Notes: a model not told the origin generated them from the sequence alone. Positions 35,838 to 45,015 are shown, counted from the stretch's first letter. The stretch: 64,000 nt of DNA from Bacteroidaceae bacterium (GCA_017483605.1 JAFUWG010000022.1:1-64000); one strand, 5' to 3'. Program-made: numbers and translations.

Positions 35838-35913
35838 CCCTCGTCTCGTATCAATTCATGTACGGGTGTTGTATGATTACAATACCCCGACATGAATTGA
35901 TACGCATCGAGGG
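35838..35913. repeat. Long hairpin, copy 2 of the dispersed element
   Basis: Left arm 35838-35866 and right arm 35886-35913 form a hairpin homologous to the one at 17320-17399: CGTATCAATTCATG and its inverse are shared, as is the upstream CTACGTCGTT. The outer stem CCCTCG/CGAGGG differs from copy 1 by paired changes; a 3x3 internal loop (TCT against CAT) interrupts it. It lies between the PKD-like gene stop and the TlpA promoter. Confidence 0.88.
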
Positions 35914-35984
35914 CATTCAGAGCGTTTGCCCCCATGCCAAAGGCACAGAGGGCAAACGTTGAGAGAAGATGGGGTGTTTCCTTG

Positions 35985-37628
35985 TCAATAAAGCGTTGTG
36001 TGGGTTGAATACTCAAAGGCGAAGACCTTGCCGAACTGGTCGTCGACGAGGGTCATGCCTTCCTGCCCCGGGGCAAAGTCAGAGGTCTGATAGCCGCCCG
36101 ACGTGGGGTCGAACAGGGCGTGATAGACCTTGCCCGTGTGGGTCGTCTCGTTCCATGTGGCGACATACACCACGTGTCCGCCCGTAGGCCATCCGCCCGT
36201 GGGGAGGGTGGAGATGCAAGTGATTTGCTCGTCGGCAGGGAACGTTTCGAGGAGGTTGGCAGCCGTCCGCCCCGAGGTGTAAGCCCACGAATAGACCTTG
36301 TTGCCGACGGTATAGAAGATGGCAGAGCCGATGCTATAGACGTAGTGCTCCGCCTGCTCAATCTCCGCCAGCATGCCGTTGAGCCGCGTGCGTTGGGTGC
36401 AGAGGTTGCCGTTATCGACAGCATTGAAGAAATAGACGATGTTCAGGTAGGTGTTGCCGTCCGCCTCTCGGGTGATGAGGATGGCGTCGCCGCTGTTGCC
36501 CTGACCGTAGTAGAGAAGTTCGCTGCCCGTGCCGATGTCGGTGTAGTTGAATGGACTGTCGGCAGAGGCGGGGAGGAACTGCGAGAGGGCAGTGCCACGC
36601 GAGAAATAGGGTCGGAGTCCACGGTTCTTCTTGTCGAAGACACACTGGAACGAGTTGATGGCACCCTCCACGCCGTAGTAGTTAGAGCGAGTGCCGTAGG
36701 GCAGATAGGGGTAGAGGTCGTAGTCGCCAGGCAGAGCCACGGGGAACTTGCGGTTCGCCTCGTTGGGCGAGTAGAGGCAGTAGAACTTCCCGTCGTTGAT
36801 GAGAAAGTCGGCGCTGTTCACGTTGGCAAACGCCTCGGGGTGGATGCGGTCGGGCACGTTGTAGAAAAGTTCCTCATTCTTGTCCATCGTCGCCAAGCCC
36901 ACAGGACTGACACGGCGCAGTTCCTCCGTGGTGGCGATGTAGTACCAGAGCGGGTTGTAGCCCGTGCCCGTTGACATGAAGAGCGTGACAGGCTCTCCCC
37001 TGATGGGGTCGTCGGCGTTGTATCGAGTCCAGAGGTTTCGTTCGTGATAGTCGCCGAAGATGAGGGCATCCACCGTGCCGAACGCGTCGATGTCCACCAG
37101 CCCGTCCTGATTCAGTTCGAGGGCATAGACCCCGTTAGGGATGGAACCCGAGGCGTTGACGTTGAAGTAGTTGCCGAAGTTGATTTGCACCGTCTCCTTG
37201 ATGCCATAGACCGTGTCCTCCGCTTGGAAATAGATGCGGTGCATGCCCGCAGGAAGGTCACACTTGTAGTAGAGGTCCTTCGTGCGGCAGATGGTGTCGG
37301 CAGGAGGATAGGAAGTCGTGTTGCCCACTTCAATGGCCGTGTACGGGTTGTCGATGACGAGCCATCGGTAGGCAAGGTGCTCGGGATAGGCGTATCTCAC
37401 CCCCGGAATCTGGAACGTGTAGATGGAATCCACATACCACGTGCTGAACGTCTGCAACTGAGCCAGATAGATGCCCGTCGTGTCAATCTCAATCCTGTAG
37501 CCCGCCAGTTCCTCCTCAGAGGGGTAGGCGTAGTTCGTGTCGTCGTCCACACAGGAAGTCAATCCCCCCGTCCCCCACAGGGCGAGGGCAACCGCCGCGA
37601 GGGCAGATAGATTCTTGAAGGTTTTCAT
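35985..37628 (-). CDS. PKD-like surface lipoprotein of a SusCD operon
   Basis: A 547-aa lipoprotein (lipobox LTSC, C26). The N-terminal half has Ig/PKD-like strands (YAYPEHLAYRWLVIDN; GMHRIYFQAEDTVYGI), and the C-terminal half has repeated beta segments that look like a propeller (LYYGQGNSGDAILITREADG; AIFYTVGNKVYSWAY). This fits the PKD-like family that accompanies SusC, SusD and DUF4843 in Bacteroidetes. Function unknown, presumably surface binding. It follows DUF4843 by 12 nt and is the last gene of the operon. Confidence 0.78.
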   Translation of the reverse strand: MKTFKNLSALAAVALALWGTGGLTSCVDDDTNYAYPSEEELAGYRIEIDTTGIYLAQLQTFSTWYVDSIYTFQIPGVRYAYPEHLAYRWLVIDNPYTAIEVGNTTSYPPADTICRTKDLYYKCDLPAGMHRIYFQAEDTVYGIKETVQINFGNYFNVNASGSIPNGVYALELNQDGLVDIDAFGTVDALIFGDYHERNLWTRYNADDPIRGEPVTLFMSTGTGYNPLWYYIATTEELRRVSPVGLATMDKNEELFYNVPDRIHPEAFANVNSADFLINDGKFYCLYSPNEANRKFPVALPGDYDLYPYLPYGTRSNYYGVEGAINSFQCVFDKKNRGLRPYFSRGTALSQFLPASADSPFNYTDIGTGSELLYYGQGNSGDAILITREADGNTYLNIVYFFNAVDNGNLCTQRTRLNGMLAEIEQAEHYVYSIGSAIFYTVGNKVYSWAYTSGRTAANLLETFPADEQITCISTLPTGGWPTGGHVVYVATWNETTHTGKVYHALFDPTSGGYQTSDFAPGQEGMTLVDDQFGKVFAFEYSTHTTLY

Positions 37629-37640
37629 GTCTTTGCGTTT

Positions 37641-38363
37641 TTAGTTGTCAAAAGATACTGGTCGTCCGCTCTCGTCGGTGAGCGGGTTGCCCGGGTGAGC
37701 CGCGTTGTAGTCGCCGAGAGCCCCCACCACGAGCAGGCGGTAGTTCCACATCTCGCCCCACGACATCCCCCCAGGCTCCAGATAGGTGAACGAGCCGAAG
37801 CCGAGCGTGTTGATGATGAAGCGGTACTTCGTGTCGCTGTAGGTGGCACCGAAGAACTCCTCAAGGTCGCCCCAGTTCTTCGGGCGAGAGATGATGTCGC
37901 TGAACCTGACGGTGAGCGTCTGCCAGTCCTTCACACCCCCCTTCAGAGCATTGCGACCGTCGTCCAGAGCCACCTTCAGCACACACTTCTCCGTCTCCAG
38001 TGCAGGGATGCGGTGCAACGTGATGTCAAGCGTTCCGTAGCCCTGCCCCGCAGGGATGGTGACCGCCTCGTTCAGCGAGTAAGAGTCGGCAGGAGCCGTG
38101 GTGGCATCGTCCACCTTCACCCACACCGTGCGTTCCACATCGGCGTTCGCCCCCTCCACATACACCCGAGCCTCCACCGTGAACGTAGTCACCGCCGAGG
38201 CGTAGGCGGCAAAAGAGTATTCCATCGAGTCCGAGCCCAGCGTCCACACCTCGGGACCCACGATGCGGACGTAGTCAGTGCCCACCCATCCCGAAATCTC
38301 GTCTTTCGAGCAGGAGGCGAGCCCCACAGCCGCAGAGAGCAGCACAAAAAGATATTTTTTCAT
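37641..38363 (-). CDS. DUF4843 lipoprotein
   Basis: A 240-aa lipoprotein with lipobox LASC (C18), from MKKYLFVLLSAAVGLASCSK. The all-beta N-terminal part (SMEYSFAAYASAVTTFTVEA) and the KNWGDLEEFFGATYSDTKYRF region match DUF4843. I start at 38363; a Met 12 codons upstream would give a poor signal peptide. It lies between SusD (44 nt upstream) and the PKD-like gene. Role unknown; probably part of a surface complex. Confidence 0.82.
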   Translation of the reverse strand: MKKYLFVLLSAAVGLASCSKDEISGWVGTDYVRIVGPEVWTLGSDSMEYSFAAYASAVTTFTVEARVYVEGANADVERTVWVKVDDATTAPADSYSLNEAVTIPAGQGYGTLDITLHRIPALETEKCVLKVALDDGRNALKGGVKDWQTLTVRFSDIISRPKNWGDLEEFFGATYSDTKYRFIINTLGFGSFTYLEPGGMSWGEMWNYRLLVVGALGDYNAAHPGNPLTDESGRPVSFDN

Positions 38364-38407
38364 CTTACATCTTACATTTTTACATTTAACATTTCCCATC
38401 TCCTATC

Positions 38408-39877
38408 TCACTCCTTCCGTGAACCAAATTCCACCTCATTGTCGGGATAAGGCAGCACATACACCTGACGCGTGGCAGGAGTGCCCGAGCCAGGAATGGC
38501 GGTGTAACCCAACCGCTTGTAGTAGTAGAAGAGTTGCCCCTCACCCAGATAGTCTTTGCGCAGTTCTTTATAGACCTCCTCCTGAATCTCGTCGGGAGAG
38601 AGAGAGGCATCGAGGTCGTAGGCATCGGTGATGTTGCGGTTGTTGCGAACCGTGTTGAGGTACGCCACGGCAGCGGCAGGGTCATTCGCCTTGAGAGCCT
38701 CGGCGCAGATGTAGTACATCTCCGTCCATCGGATGAGGGGCAGCATGTTCATGTAAGAGAACTTGATGCTGTTGCGGCTCTGCCAGAACTTCGCCATGTA
38801 CTTGTAGTCGCCCCCATCGCTGATGAAACCGAAGTTGTAGCGGTAGTCGGTGCCGTAACCCTTGGTGGAGACCTCGAAAATCTGGTCTTGCTTCACGTCA
38901 TTGGGAGTGAGCAGTTGGTTGGCACTCACGGCTGTGGCGGTAAACCAGTTCTTAGTGACATCGTCAAAGTTGTTGATGTTCAATCGGAAGACGTGCTCGT
39001 TTGTGTAAAGGAAATCTCGCTCGGCAATGTTGCTTGTCTCAATCGCCGTGAAGTGCGCGAAGGAGAACTTGGCATCGTCGATAACCTCCTTGGCATAGAC
39101 GTAAGCCGAGTCCGCATTGTTCTCCCAGAGGTAGACACGTGCCAAAGTGGCAGTGGCGGCATAGTAGTTAAATAGTTGGGCTCCATAGTAGCCGTAGGTG
39201 CCGCCTCGCCAGTAGTAGGCGTTGTCGGCAGAAGAGAGGTAGAGTTGGTCGCCTTGTCGCAACTCGTTGCGTGCCTCGATGAGGTCGTTCTTCAGCAGTT
39301 GTAGAGTCTCCTTCACCGTCCGCTGGGGGGTGACGCTGGTGCCATAGCCGGTCACATAGGGCACTGCCACGGCATTGGGCTCACTGGCATAAGATGGGGA
39401 GAAGAGCCTCAGCAGGTCGAAGTGGAGGAAGGCACGAAGCCCCAGTGCTTCGCCCTTGTAAAGGTGATAGTTGTTGTCGTCGAAGGCGGTGCGGTCGGTC
39501 TTGTCGATGTATTGCAGGAGCAGGTTCAGATTGGCAATAGTGTTATACTGCTCGCTCCAGATGGCATCAATCATCGCACGGGTGCTCGACTCCGTGTAGT
39601 TGTAGTTGGAAGCCTCGTAATAGGGGTTGCTGGTGGAGAGGTCGTAATCCTGAGAGAGCACCTCCACGAGTCCGAAAGTGAGGTTGCGTCCGTAGAGAGC
39701 CTCGGAAGTCATCTTTTCGTATGCTCCCACAAGGAAGTCCTTGTAGGCTTGGTCGTCAGTAAAGTACTCATCTGCCAACACCTGCGACTTCGGCCGTACG
39801 TCCAAATAGTCGTTGCAACTGCTCAAACCCACCGTTGCCATGACTGCCACAGACAATATGTAATGTATCTTTTTCAT
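38408..39877 (-). CDS. SusD/RagB-family surface lipoprotein
   Basis: A 489-aa SusD homologue with lipobox LSSC (C21) and CNDYLDVRPKSQV directly after it. TPR-like helices (GEALGLRAFLHFDLLRLF), the ADNAYYWRGG segment and a short C-terminal domain with EVYKELRKDYLGEGQLFYYY are typical. It partners the SusC encoded 30 nt upstream. This pair is unlike the plus-strand pair in sequence, so the two operons probably take up different ligands. Confidence 0.92.
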   Translation of the reverse strand: MKKIHYILSVAVMATVGLSSCNDYLDVRPKSQVLADEYFTDDQAYKDFLVGAYEKMTSEALYGRNLTFGLVEVLSQDYDLSTSNPYYEASNYNYTESSTRAMIDAIWSEQYNTIANLNLLLQYIDKTDRTAFDDNNYHLYKGEALGLRAFLHFDLLRLFSPSYASEPNAVAVPYVTGYGTSVTPQRTVKETLQLLKNDLIEARNELRQGDQLYLSSADNAYYWRGGTYGYYGAQLFNYYAATATLARVYLWENNADSAYVYAKEVIDDAKFSFAHFTAIETSNIAERDFLYTNEHVFRLNINNFDDVTKNWFTATAVSANQLLTPNDVKQDQIFEVSTKGYGTDYRYNFGFISDGGDYKYMAKFWQSRNSIKFSYMNMLPLIRWTEMYYICAEALKANDPAAAVAYLNTVRNNRNITDAYDLDASLSPDEIQEEVYKELRKDYLGEGQLFYYYKRLGYTAIPGSGTPATRQVYVLPYPDNEVEFGSRKE

Positions 39878-39907
39878 GTCTTGTTATAGAATGTTGCTTG
39901 AAGTGAG

Positions 39908-42900
39908 TTAGAATATTGCTTGAAGTGAGAAAGAGAAGGTTTTAGCGTATGGATAGTCGGTACCACGCTCAATCTTCACGTTGCTCCATGTGCAGAGGTC
40001 GCTCATATAGAAAGTGAGTTTGAGTTTGTCGAGGAAGCAATGCTTCATGAAGTTGCAGTGCTTGAAATCATAGTAGATGTTGAGGTTCGACATCTGCATA
40101 AGTGAGTAGTCCTGCACGAAACGAGAGGTTGGCTGCGTGTAACTGCCGTCTGCCACCGCCTTGTAGCGAGCCACTTGTCCAGGGGTTGTCCAGCGGTCGG
40201 TCAGCACTCGCTTGTCCACGTTGTAGCGGGCATTGGCATTCTCTACCTTATTTAATAATGTGGTGTTGTAAATCTGTCCGCCCGTCTGCCAGATGAAGCC
40301 GAGACTGAGGCCGAACCCCTTGTATTCGGCGTTCACACCGAAGTTGCCGCTGATGCCAGGCTGGGTGTCGCCACTGTCCACATAGTCGGCGGCAGTCCAG
40401 TCGTAAGTCTGTGTGCCGTCCTTCTTGAGGAAGACCTCGCGACCAGTCTGAGGGTCGATGCCCAGTGACTTCACCGCCCAGATGGTGGTGAGAGAACTGC
40501 CTTCCTCATAACGGACAGGTACACTGGTGTTTGACTCGTCCGAATCGTACTTGGCATCCGTCATGTCGTTAATGGTCTTGAGCGAATTGCTCACTTTCTT
40601 CAGTGTATTCTTGTTGGCGGCAAAAGCGGCGTAGAGGTTCACATAGGAAGCCGTTGCCTTCTGCTGCCACACACGCCCCGTCAGGTAGAGTTCCCAACCC
40701 TTGTTCTGCACCTCGCCGAGATTTGCCACATAACTATTGAAACCCATTGAGGGTGGGGTGGTCACTGTGGTGATGGTGCCCTTGGTGGTCGATTCGTAGA
40801 GTTCAAAGCGACCTGTCAGGCGGTTTTTCAGAAAACCGAAGTCTACGCCGAAGTTGTTGTCATACTTCTTCTGCCAAGCCAAAGCGTCGTTGGCGAGGGA
40901 GTTGACGTAGGCACCCAACTGTCCGTTGTAGGTGGTGGCGGTGTTGTAGAGGATGGTGCTCACAGCATCATAACTGTTGAAGCCCTGGCTACCAGTGTAA
41001 CCTGTGGAGAGGCGAATCTTGAAGAGGTTCAGCCAGTCTTCCGACCACTCCATGAACTTCTCCCTGTGGAGGTTCCATCCGACACCTGCAGACCAGAAGT
41101 GTCCCCAACGGTTGTCAGAACCAAAGTCCGAAGACCCCGTGAGACGATAGTTCAAGTCCACCAGATACTTCTCGTCAAACGAGTAGTTGACCGACCCCAC
41201 CAGACCCATGTCTTGGGTGATGCCCTCAGAGCCCGAAGGTTTCGTGTTGTAGTATTCCACCGCCTGGGTGATGTGGTCAAGTTTGTCGTTGGGCAGACCC
41301 TGTGCAATCACCGTGTAATAGTCATACTTCTGTCGGCTCCAGTTCATCTGGGCATTGAAGAAGAAGAGGTTCTTGCCAAAATCAATGGAATAGTTGGCAC
41401 CCACGTCGCCGCTGATGCTGTTCTGCTTGCGGTTGGTAGCGGTGTAGCGGCCTTTTTTGTAGAGGTCATCACCTGTGTAGGAGAAGAAGGTCGTGTGTCC
41501 AGCCGGCAGATAGTTGTCAGTGTCCTTCTTTGTATCGGTCAAGCCAAAGCGGGCAAGGAGTTTCAGGCGAGGCAGCACGTTCCATTCGGCATAGAAATTC
41601 TCGGTGATGGTCGTGTAGGTAGTCTCGTAGTTTGTGCCAACCTGTCCGTTCACCACAGGGTTATACTGCGTTGTCAGTCCGCTGAAAATTGCGTTCGTCT
41701 GTCCGTTTTCGTCCTCAATGCGGTCGTAGGGGTTCATCAATGCAAATGCCGAGAACGACCCGTAGGGACTTTCGTGGCTCTTGTTGTAGTCGATGGAGAG
41801 TTTGTTGCGGAAATTGAAATTCTTCACCCGATAGGTCAGCGTCACTCCACCCGACAGGGTGTTGCGGTCGCTCCCTTTCATGGCACCTTCCACATTATTA
41901 TACATCAAGTCCACGCCATACAGCAGGGCATCGTCGCCACCCTCCAGATAGACGGTGTGCTTATGTCCCACACCCACGCGTACAGGCTGACTCAGCCAGT
42001 CGGTATTGGCACCGGCGAGGATGTTGGCATACTTCTGAGCGTAACTTTGGTCGAGGCTCAACTGGTTCAGCACCGAACTGCTCTGGTAGAATCCTGCCAG
42101 ACGCTCAATCTCCCGTTTTTCCTGTGCATTTGTCAGATTGTAACTTGACAAGACGGGTGCTTCGATGTCCATGTTGCCGTTGTACGTGATGCGGAGGCGT
42201 CCCTTCTCGGGCTTCACCGTCTCGATGACCACCACGCCGTTGGCTGCCTTCGAACCATAAATAGCCTTTGCTGTGGCATCTTTCAAGAGGGTCACGCTCT
42301 CCACCTGGTCCATGTTCAGGTCCATTACTTTCTCGATGGTCGTCTCGAAGCCGTCGAGGATGAAGAGCGGCTGGTTAGGGTTGCTCTGATACTCCGAAGC
42401 CACCTCGTTGAATCCTGTCTGACCACGCATTTGGTAGTTGGGCGTGCTGTTTGGGTTGCTACCCGCTGTGAGGTCTTCCACCATAAGGAATGAGGGATCG
42501 ATGTTCTTCAGCGATGTGAGCACATTGTAGTTGCCTACCACCTTCAGGTCTTCACCCTTGATGGTTGTTACAGAGCCTGTGTAGGTGTTCGTCTTTCTGG
42601 AGAACATACCGTTCACCACCACATCGTCCAGTTCGTTTTCCTGTGGTAGCAATTTGATGGTTTTTAGTTCCACTACATCACGGTCGCTCGCTTTGATGCT
42701 GACGGTCTGCTCCTGATAACCAACAAAGGTGACGATGAGCGTGTAATTTTGGTTCTTCCCTAAACCCAGAGAAAACGAACCATCTGTCCCTGTCGCCGTG
42801 CCCACATAGGCATCGCCTTTCAGCACGACATTGGCACCAGGAAGTGGCTCTCCTGTCTCGTCCACAACCTTGCCTTTCACCACTTGCTCGTGGTTCTGTT

Positions 42901-43012
42901 GTTGAGCCATCAGGGTGGAGCCGTCGTTGAGGAAGGGCACTCCCAATGGACACAACAAGAGCAGCGTCAGTAGCAAACGCCATGCAAGGCTTTTGGTCAT
43001 TGTCTGTTCCAT
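39908..43012 (-). CDS. SusC/RagA-family TonB-dependent outer-membrane transporter
   Basis: A 1034-aa TonB-linked outer-membrane protein: signal peptide, carboxypeptidase-D-like domain (VVKGKVVDETGEPLPGANVV), plug with EPLFILDGFETTIE-like SusC signature (QPLFILDGFETT; SVTLLKDATAKAIYGSKAANG) and a beta-barrel ending in LQAIF. First gene of the minus-strand operon SusC-SusD-DUF4843-PKD-like. Its promoter lies at 43057-43064, next to a long inverted repeat. The carbohydrate-active genes that would mark a polysaccharide locus are absent. Confidence 0.92.
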   Translation of the reverse strand: MEQTMTKSLAWRLLLTLLLLCPLGVPFLNDGSTLMAQQQNHEQVVKGKVVDETGEPLPGANVVLKGDAYVGTATGTDGSFSLGLGKNQNYTLIVTFVGYQEQTVSIKASDRDVVELKTIKLLPQENELDDVVVNGMFSRKTNTYTGSVTTIKGEDLKVVGNYNVLTSLKNIDPSFLMVEDLTAGSNPNSTPNYQMRGQTGFNEVASEYQSNPNQPLFILDGFETTIEKVMDLNMDQVESVTLLKDATAKAIYGSKAANGVVVIETVKPEKGRLRITYNGNMDIEAPVLSSYNLTNAQEKREIERLAGFYQSSSVLNQLSLDQSYAQKYANILAGANTDWLSQPVRVGVGHKHTVYLEGGDDALLYGVDLMYNNVEGAMKGSDRNTLSGGVTLTYRVKNFNFRNKLSIDYNKSHESPYGSFSAFALMNPYDRIEDENGQTNAIFSGLTTQYNPVVNGQVGTNYETTYTTITENFYAEWNVLPRLKLLARFGLTDTKKDTDNYLPAGHTTFFSYTGDDLYKKGRYTATNRKQNSISGDVGANYSIDFGKNLFFFNAQMNWSRQKYDYYTVIAQGLPNDKLDHITQAVEYYNTKPSGSEGITQDMGLVGSVNYSFDEKYLVDLNYRLTGSSDFGSDNRWGHFWSAGVGWNLHREKFMEWSEDWLNLFKIRLSTGYTGSQGFNSYDAVSTILYNTATTYNGQLGAYVNSLANDALAWQKKYDNNFGVDFGFLKNRLTGRFELYESTTKGTITTVTTPPSMGFNSYVANLGEVQNKGWELYLTGRVWQQKATASYVNLYAAFAANKNTLKKVSNSLKTINDMTDAKYDSDESNTSVPVRYEEGSSLTTIWAVKSLGIDPQTGREVFLKKDGTQTYDWTAADYVDSGDTQPGISGNFGVNAEYKGFGLSLGFIWQTGGQIYNTTLLNKVENANARYNVDKRVLTDRWTTPGQVARYKAVADGSYTQPTSRFVQDYSLMQMSNLNIYYDFKHCNFMKHCFLDKLKLTFYMSDLCTWSNVKIERGTDYPYAKTFSFSLQAIF

Positions 43013-43056
43013 GAAATAAAAGAGTTTGATAGTGTTTTGTTTGTTGCTTGCGACTG

Positions 43057-43064
43057 CAAAGTTA
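43057..43064 (-). promoter_or_regulatory. Promoter -7 box of the minus-strand SusCD operon
   Basis: TAACTTTG on the minus strand, 44 nt before the SusC start. Confidence 0.7.
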
Positions 43065-43095
43065 CGTTAAAAAAATGAGTGCGGCAAAAGGTCAG

Positions 43096-43136
43096 GAAAA
43101 TTTTACTGTCGAATGCGGAAATACAGTAAAATTTTC
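43096..43136. promoter_or_regulatory. Inverted repeat between divergent promoters, candidate operator
   Basis: GAAAATTTTACTGT (43096-43109) is repeated inverted at 43123-43136 with a 13-nt spacer. It lies just upstream of where the SusC -33 box should be and about 40 nt upstream of the plus-strand promoter, so one bound regulator could affect both. No regulator gene is adjacent. Confidence 0.6.
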
Positions 43137-43154
43137 TTTTTCTGTCTTCTCCGC

Positions 43155-43185
43155 TTGTCTCTTTTTCTGCTTAGCGCTAACTTTG
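43155..43185 (+). promoter_or_regulatory. Promoter of the secreted protein gene
   Basis: TTG (43155-43157) and TAACTTTG (43178-43185) with a 20-nt spacer. The 5' leader would be about 95 nt. Confidence 0.7.
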
Positions 43186-43285
43186 TAGTTGATTTCACAG
43201 TGGATGGAAGGACAAACATATTGGATGATACAATAATTATTTATTTACTTTATTAACACAAATTTAACACAAAAAAGACTGACGT

Positions 43286-44716
43286 ATGAAAAGATTTTTA
43301 CTTTCACTTTTTGCAGTTGTCGCTGCCGTTATCAACATCAACGCTGCCGACGAAATTACCTTGTGGGAAGGGGAACAAGACCTTCAGGCGTGGGCCCTTA
43401 ATTGGGAAGTCCCCACTGGCACTTTCTCTGGTAAAGTGCATGCTGGCGATGAAGTTCGCATCTATCTCTCTCAGAAGGAGTCGGATGGATATTGGAGTCT
43501 CCAACTCTATGATGGTCACTGGGGACAGTTCGTGATACCTCAGTATGCAGGTCACGCCATCAATGGCGACAACGAAAGCATTGAGGATGGCTATGTGTCT
43601 ATTACCCTCGACGATGCACTGGCTGCCGTGCTGAATGATTATGACGACTGGGGCTACAATTTTATTATTCAAGGTGCGGGTATCGTGACGAAAATCACCG
43701 TCGTTCCATCTGAGGGCGAAGACCTCACGGGCGACATCGTGGGCAACTACACTTTCGACTATGCGGCAAGTTCCATCTATGGCGGCACACGTCCGGGGGC
43801 GAAGATGCCTGTCACGATTGAGAAGGCTTCCAATTCTTCGGTCACCATCAAGGGGCTTGGCCATGACTTCGTGGCTTCTATCCTCGCCAACGGCGACCTC
43901 TATGTGGACAAGCAGAACTACCCCTACACCACGCAGACGGAGGCTGGTAACGATACCATCGTAGACTTCATCATCAGCGGTCGTACCGTGTCTACATGGG
44001 AGACGGTCTATGATGAACAGGGCAACTGGGCTGGCGGTGTGTGGAACTACACCTATGCCGACAGCACTGCTTTCATCCTCCAGAACGGTTTCTACACGTT
44101 GCCTGACGGCATTCAGATTGGCAGCCAGTTCATCAAGGATGGCGTTCTGCTGAAGGAAGGCGGCTCGCTGCCTGGCGACGTTTACACCGTGGCTGCCAAC
44201 GTGTATGAGAACGGCGATTTTAACCTTGAACTCATGCGTCCCGAGCAGGTGTGGAGCACGCTGAATGACACCCTGAACGTGGTCGTCGATGGTGACAAGG
44301 TGCAGTTCACCGGTCTCTTTGGCTTGGGCATTGTGGAGGGCACCGTGCTCTCCGACGGCTCTCTCTCTTTCATCGCTCCCGACAACAGTTTCCCATTGAA
44401 TGGTGGCTGGCAAGAACAGGCTGACGGCAGTTGGGGCTACGCCCCGTTCCTTTTCGTCCCGACCGAGACGGGCTATGAGTTCAGCGACCCTGACGCTGGC
44501 TACGCATGGTTTGTTTTCGCCTATGGCGGCAAGGTGCAACTCATCAAGGGTGAGGTTGACCCCGAGGCATACACCACAGCCATCAAGGCTGCCGAGGTGG
44601 CTGCTCCTGCCGTGCTCGACTTCTCCAAGCCTGTTTACAACGTGGCTGGCCAGCGTGTAGGTGCTTCCGCCAAGGGCATCCTCATTCAGAACGGGCGTAA
44701 ATTCCTTGTGAAGTAG
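43286..44716 (+). CDS. Secreted protein of unknown function with sorting tail
   Basis: A 476-aa exported protein. After a signal peptide (to about A20), DEITLWEGEQDLQAW begins a beta-rich module that resembles carbohydrate-binding or calycin-like folds in Bacteroidetes proteins. Two similar beta-rich parts follow: about 150-300 starts GDIVGNYTFDYA, and about 300-440 starts PGDVYTVAANVYENGDF. The end, PVYNVAGQRVGASAKGILIQ then NGRKFLVK, is the standard C-terminal tail of secreted Prevotella proteins. I do not recognise an enzymatic motif. It is transcribed alone, divergently from the SusCD operon. Confidence 0.8.
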   Translation: MKRFLLSLFAVVAAVININAADEITLWEGEQDLQAWALNWEVPTGTFSGKVHAGDEVRIYLSQKESDGYWSLQLYDGHWGQFVIPQYAGHAINGDNESIEDGYVSITLDDALAAVLNDYDDWGYNFIIQGAGIVTKITVVPSEGEDLTGDIVGNYTFDYAASSIYGGTRPGAKMPVTIEKASNSSVTIKGLGHDFVASILANGDLYVDKQNYPYTTQTEAGNDTIVDFIISGRTVSTWETVYDEQGNWAGGVWNYTYADSTAFILQNGFYTLPDGIQIGSQFIKDGVLLKEGGSLPGDVYTVAANVYENGDFNLELMRPEQVWSTLNDTLNVVVDGDKVQFTGLFGLGIVEGTVLSDGSLSFIAPDNSFPLNGGWQEQADGSWGYAPFLFVPTETGYEFSDPDAGYAWFVFAYGGKVQLIKGEVDPEAYTTAIKAAEVAAPAVLDFSKPVYNVAGQRVGASAKGILIQNGRKFLVK

Positions 44717-44754
44717 GCATTGTCTAAAGGCGTTTTGTGTACAAATATTCTTGA

Positions 44755-44792
44755 GGGGGCAGAATCATCACGGTCTTGCCTCCTTTTCTTTT
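44755..44792 (+). terminator. Probable terminator of the secreted protein gene
   Basis: GGGGGCA (44755-44761) pairs with TGCCTCC (44777-44783, one G-T pair) and is followed by TTTTCTTTT. It is 38 nt after the stop codon. Confidence 0.55.
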
Positions 44793-44843
44793 GCAGTCAT
44801 CATCCTACATTGGGTGTGAGAGGGCTTTCGATGCGTCAAAAGT

Positions 44844-44904
44844 GGTCTGAGTCACACCGCCCGAGTGGTGTGACTCAGACCGCCTTGGTGGTGTGACTCA
44901 GACC
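44844..44904. repeat. Three-unit 23-bp-period repeat, first unit inverted
   Basis: GGTCTGAGTCACACC at 44844-44858 is followed by its inverse GGTGTGACTCAGACC at 44867-44881 and 44890-44904. Start-to-start spacing is 23 bp each time. The outer arms extend to a 21-bp perfect match (AAAAGTGG.../...CCACTTTT). It lies between the terminator at 44755 and the POT gene promoter. Confidence 0.88.
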
Positions 44905-44949
44905 ACTTTTGGGGGTATTTGTGTCTTGTCGAAAAAAGGACGATTTTGT

Positions 44950-44980
44950 TTTGTGGGTTGTGCTTTTTGTGTTATCTTTG
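44950..44980 (+). promoter_or_regulatory. Promoter of the POT transporter gene
   Basis: TTTG (44950-44953) and TATCTTTG (44973-44980) with a 19-nt spacer, 35 nt before the ATG at 45016. Confidence 0.75.
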
Positions 44981-45015
44981 CAGATAATTGGTTCCCCAAA
45001 AAGAAAGGAGAAAAG

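Noticed and set aside
44844-44904. Possible CRISPR array
   Set aside because: Three units of 15 bp with 8-bp gaps, one inverted, no spacers of normal size and no cas genes in the window.
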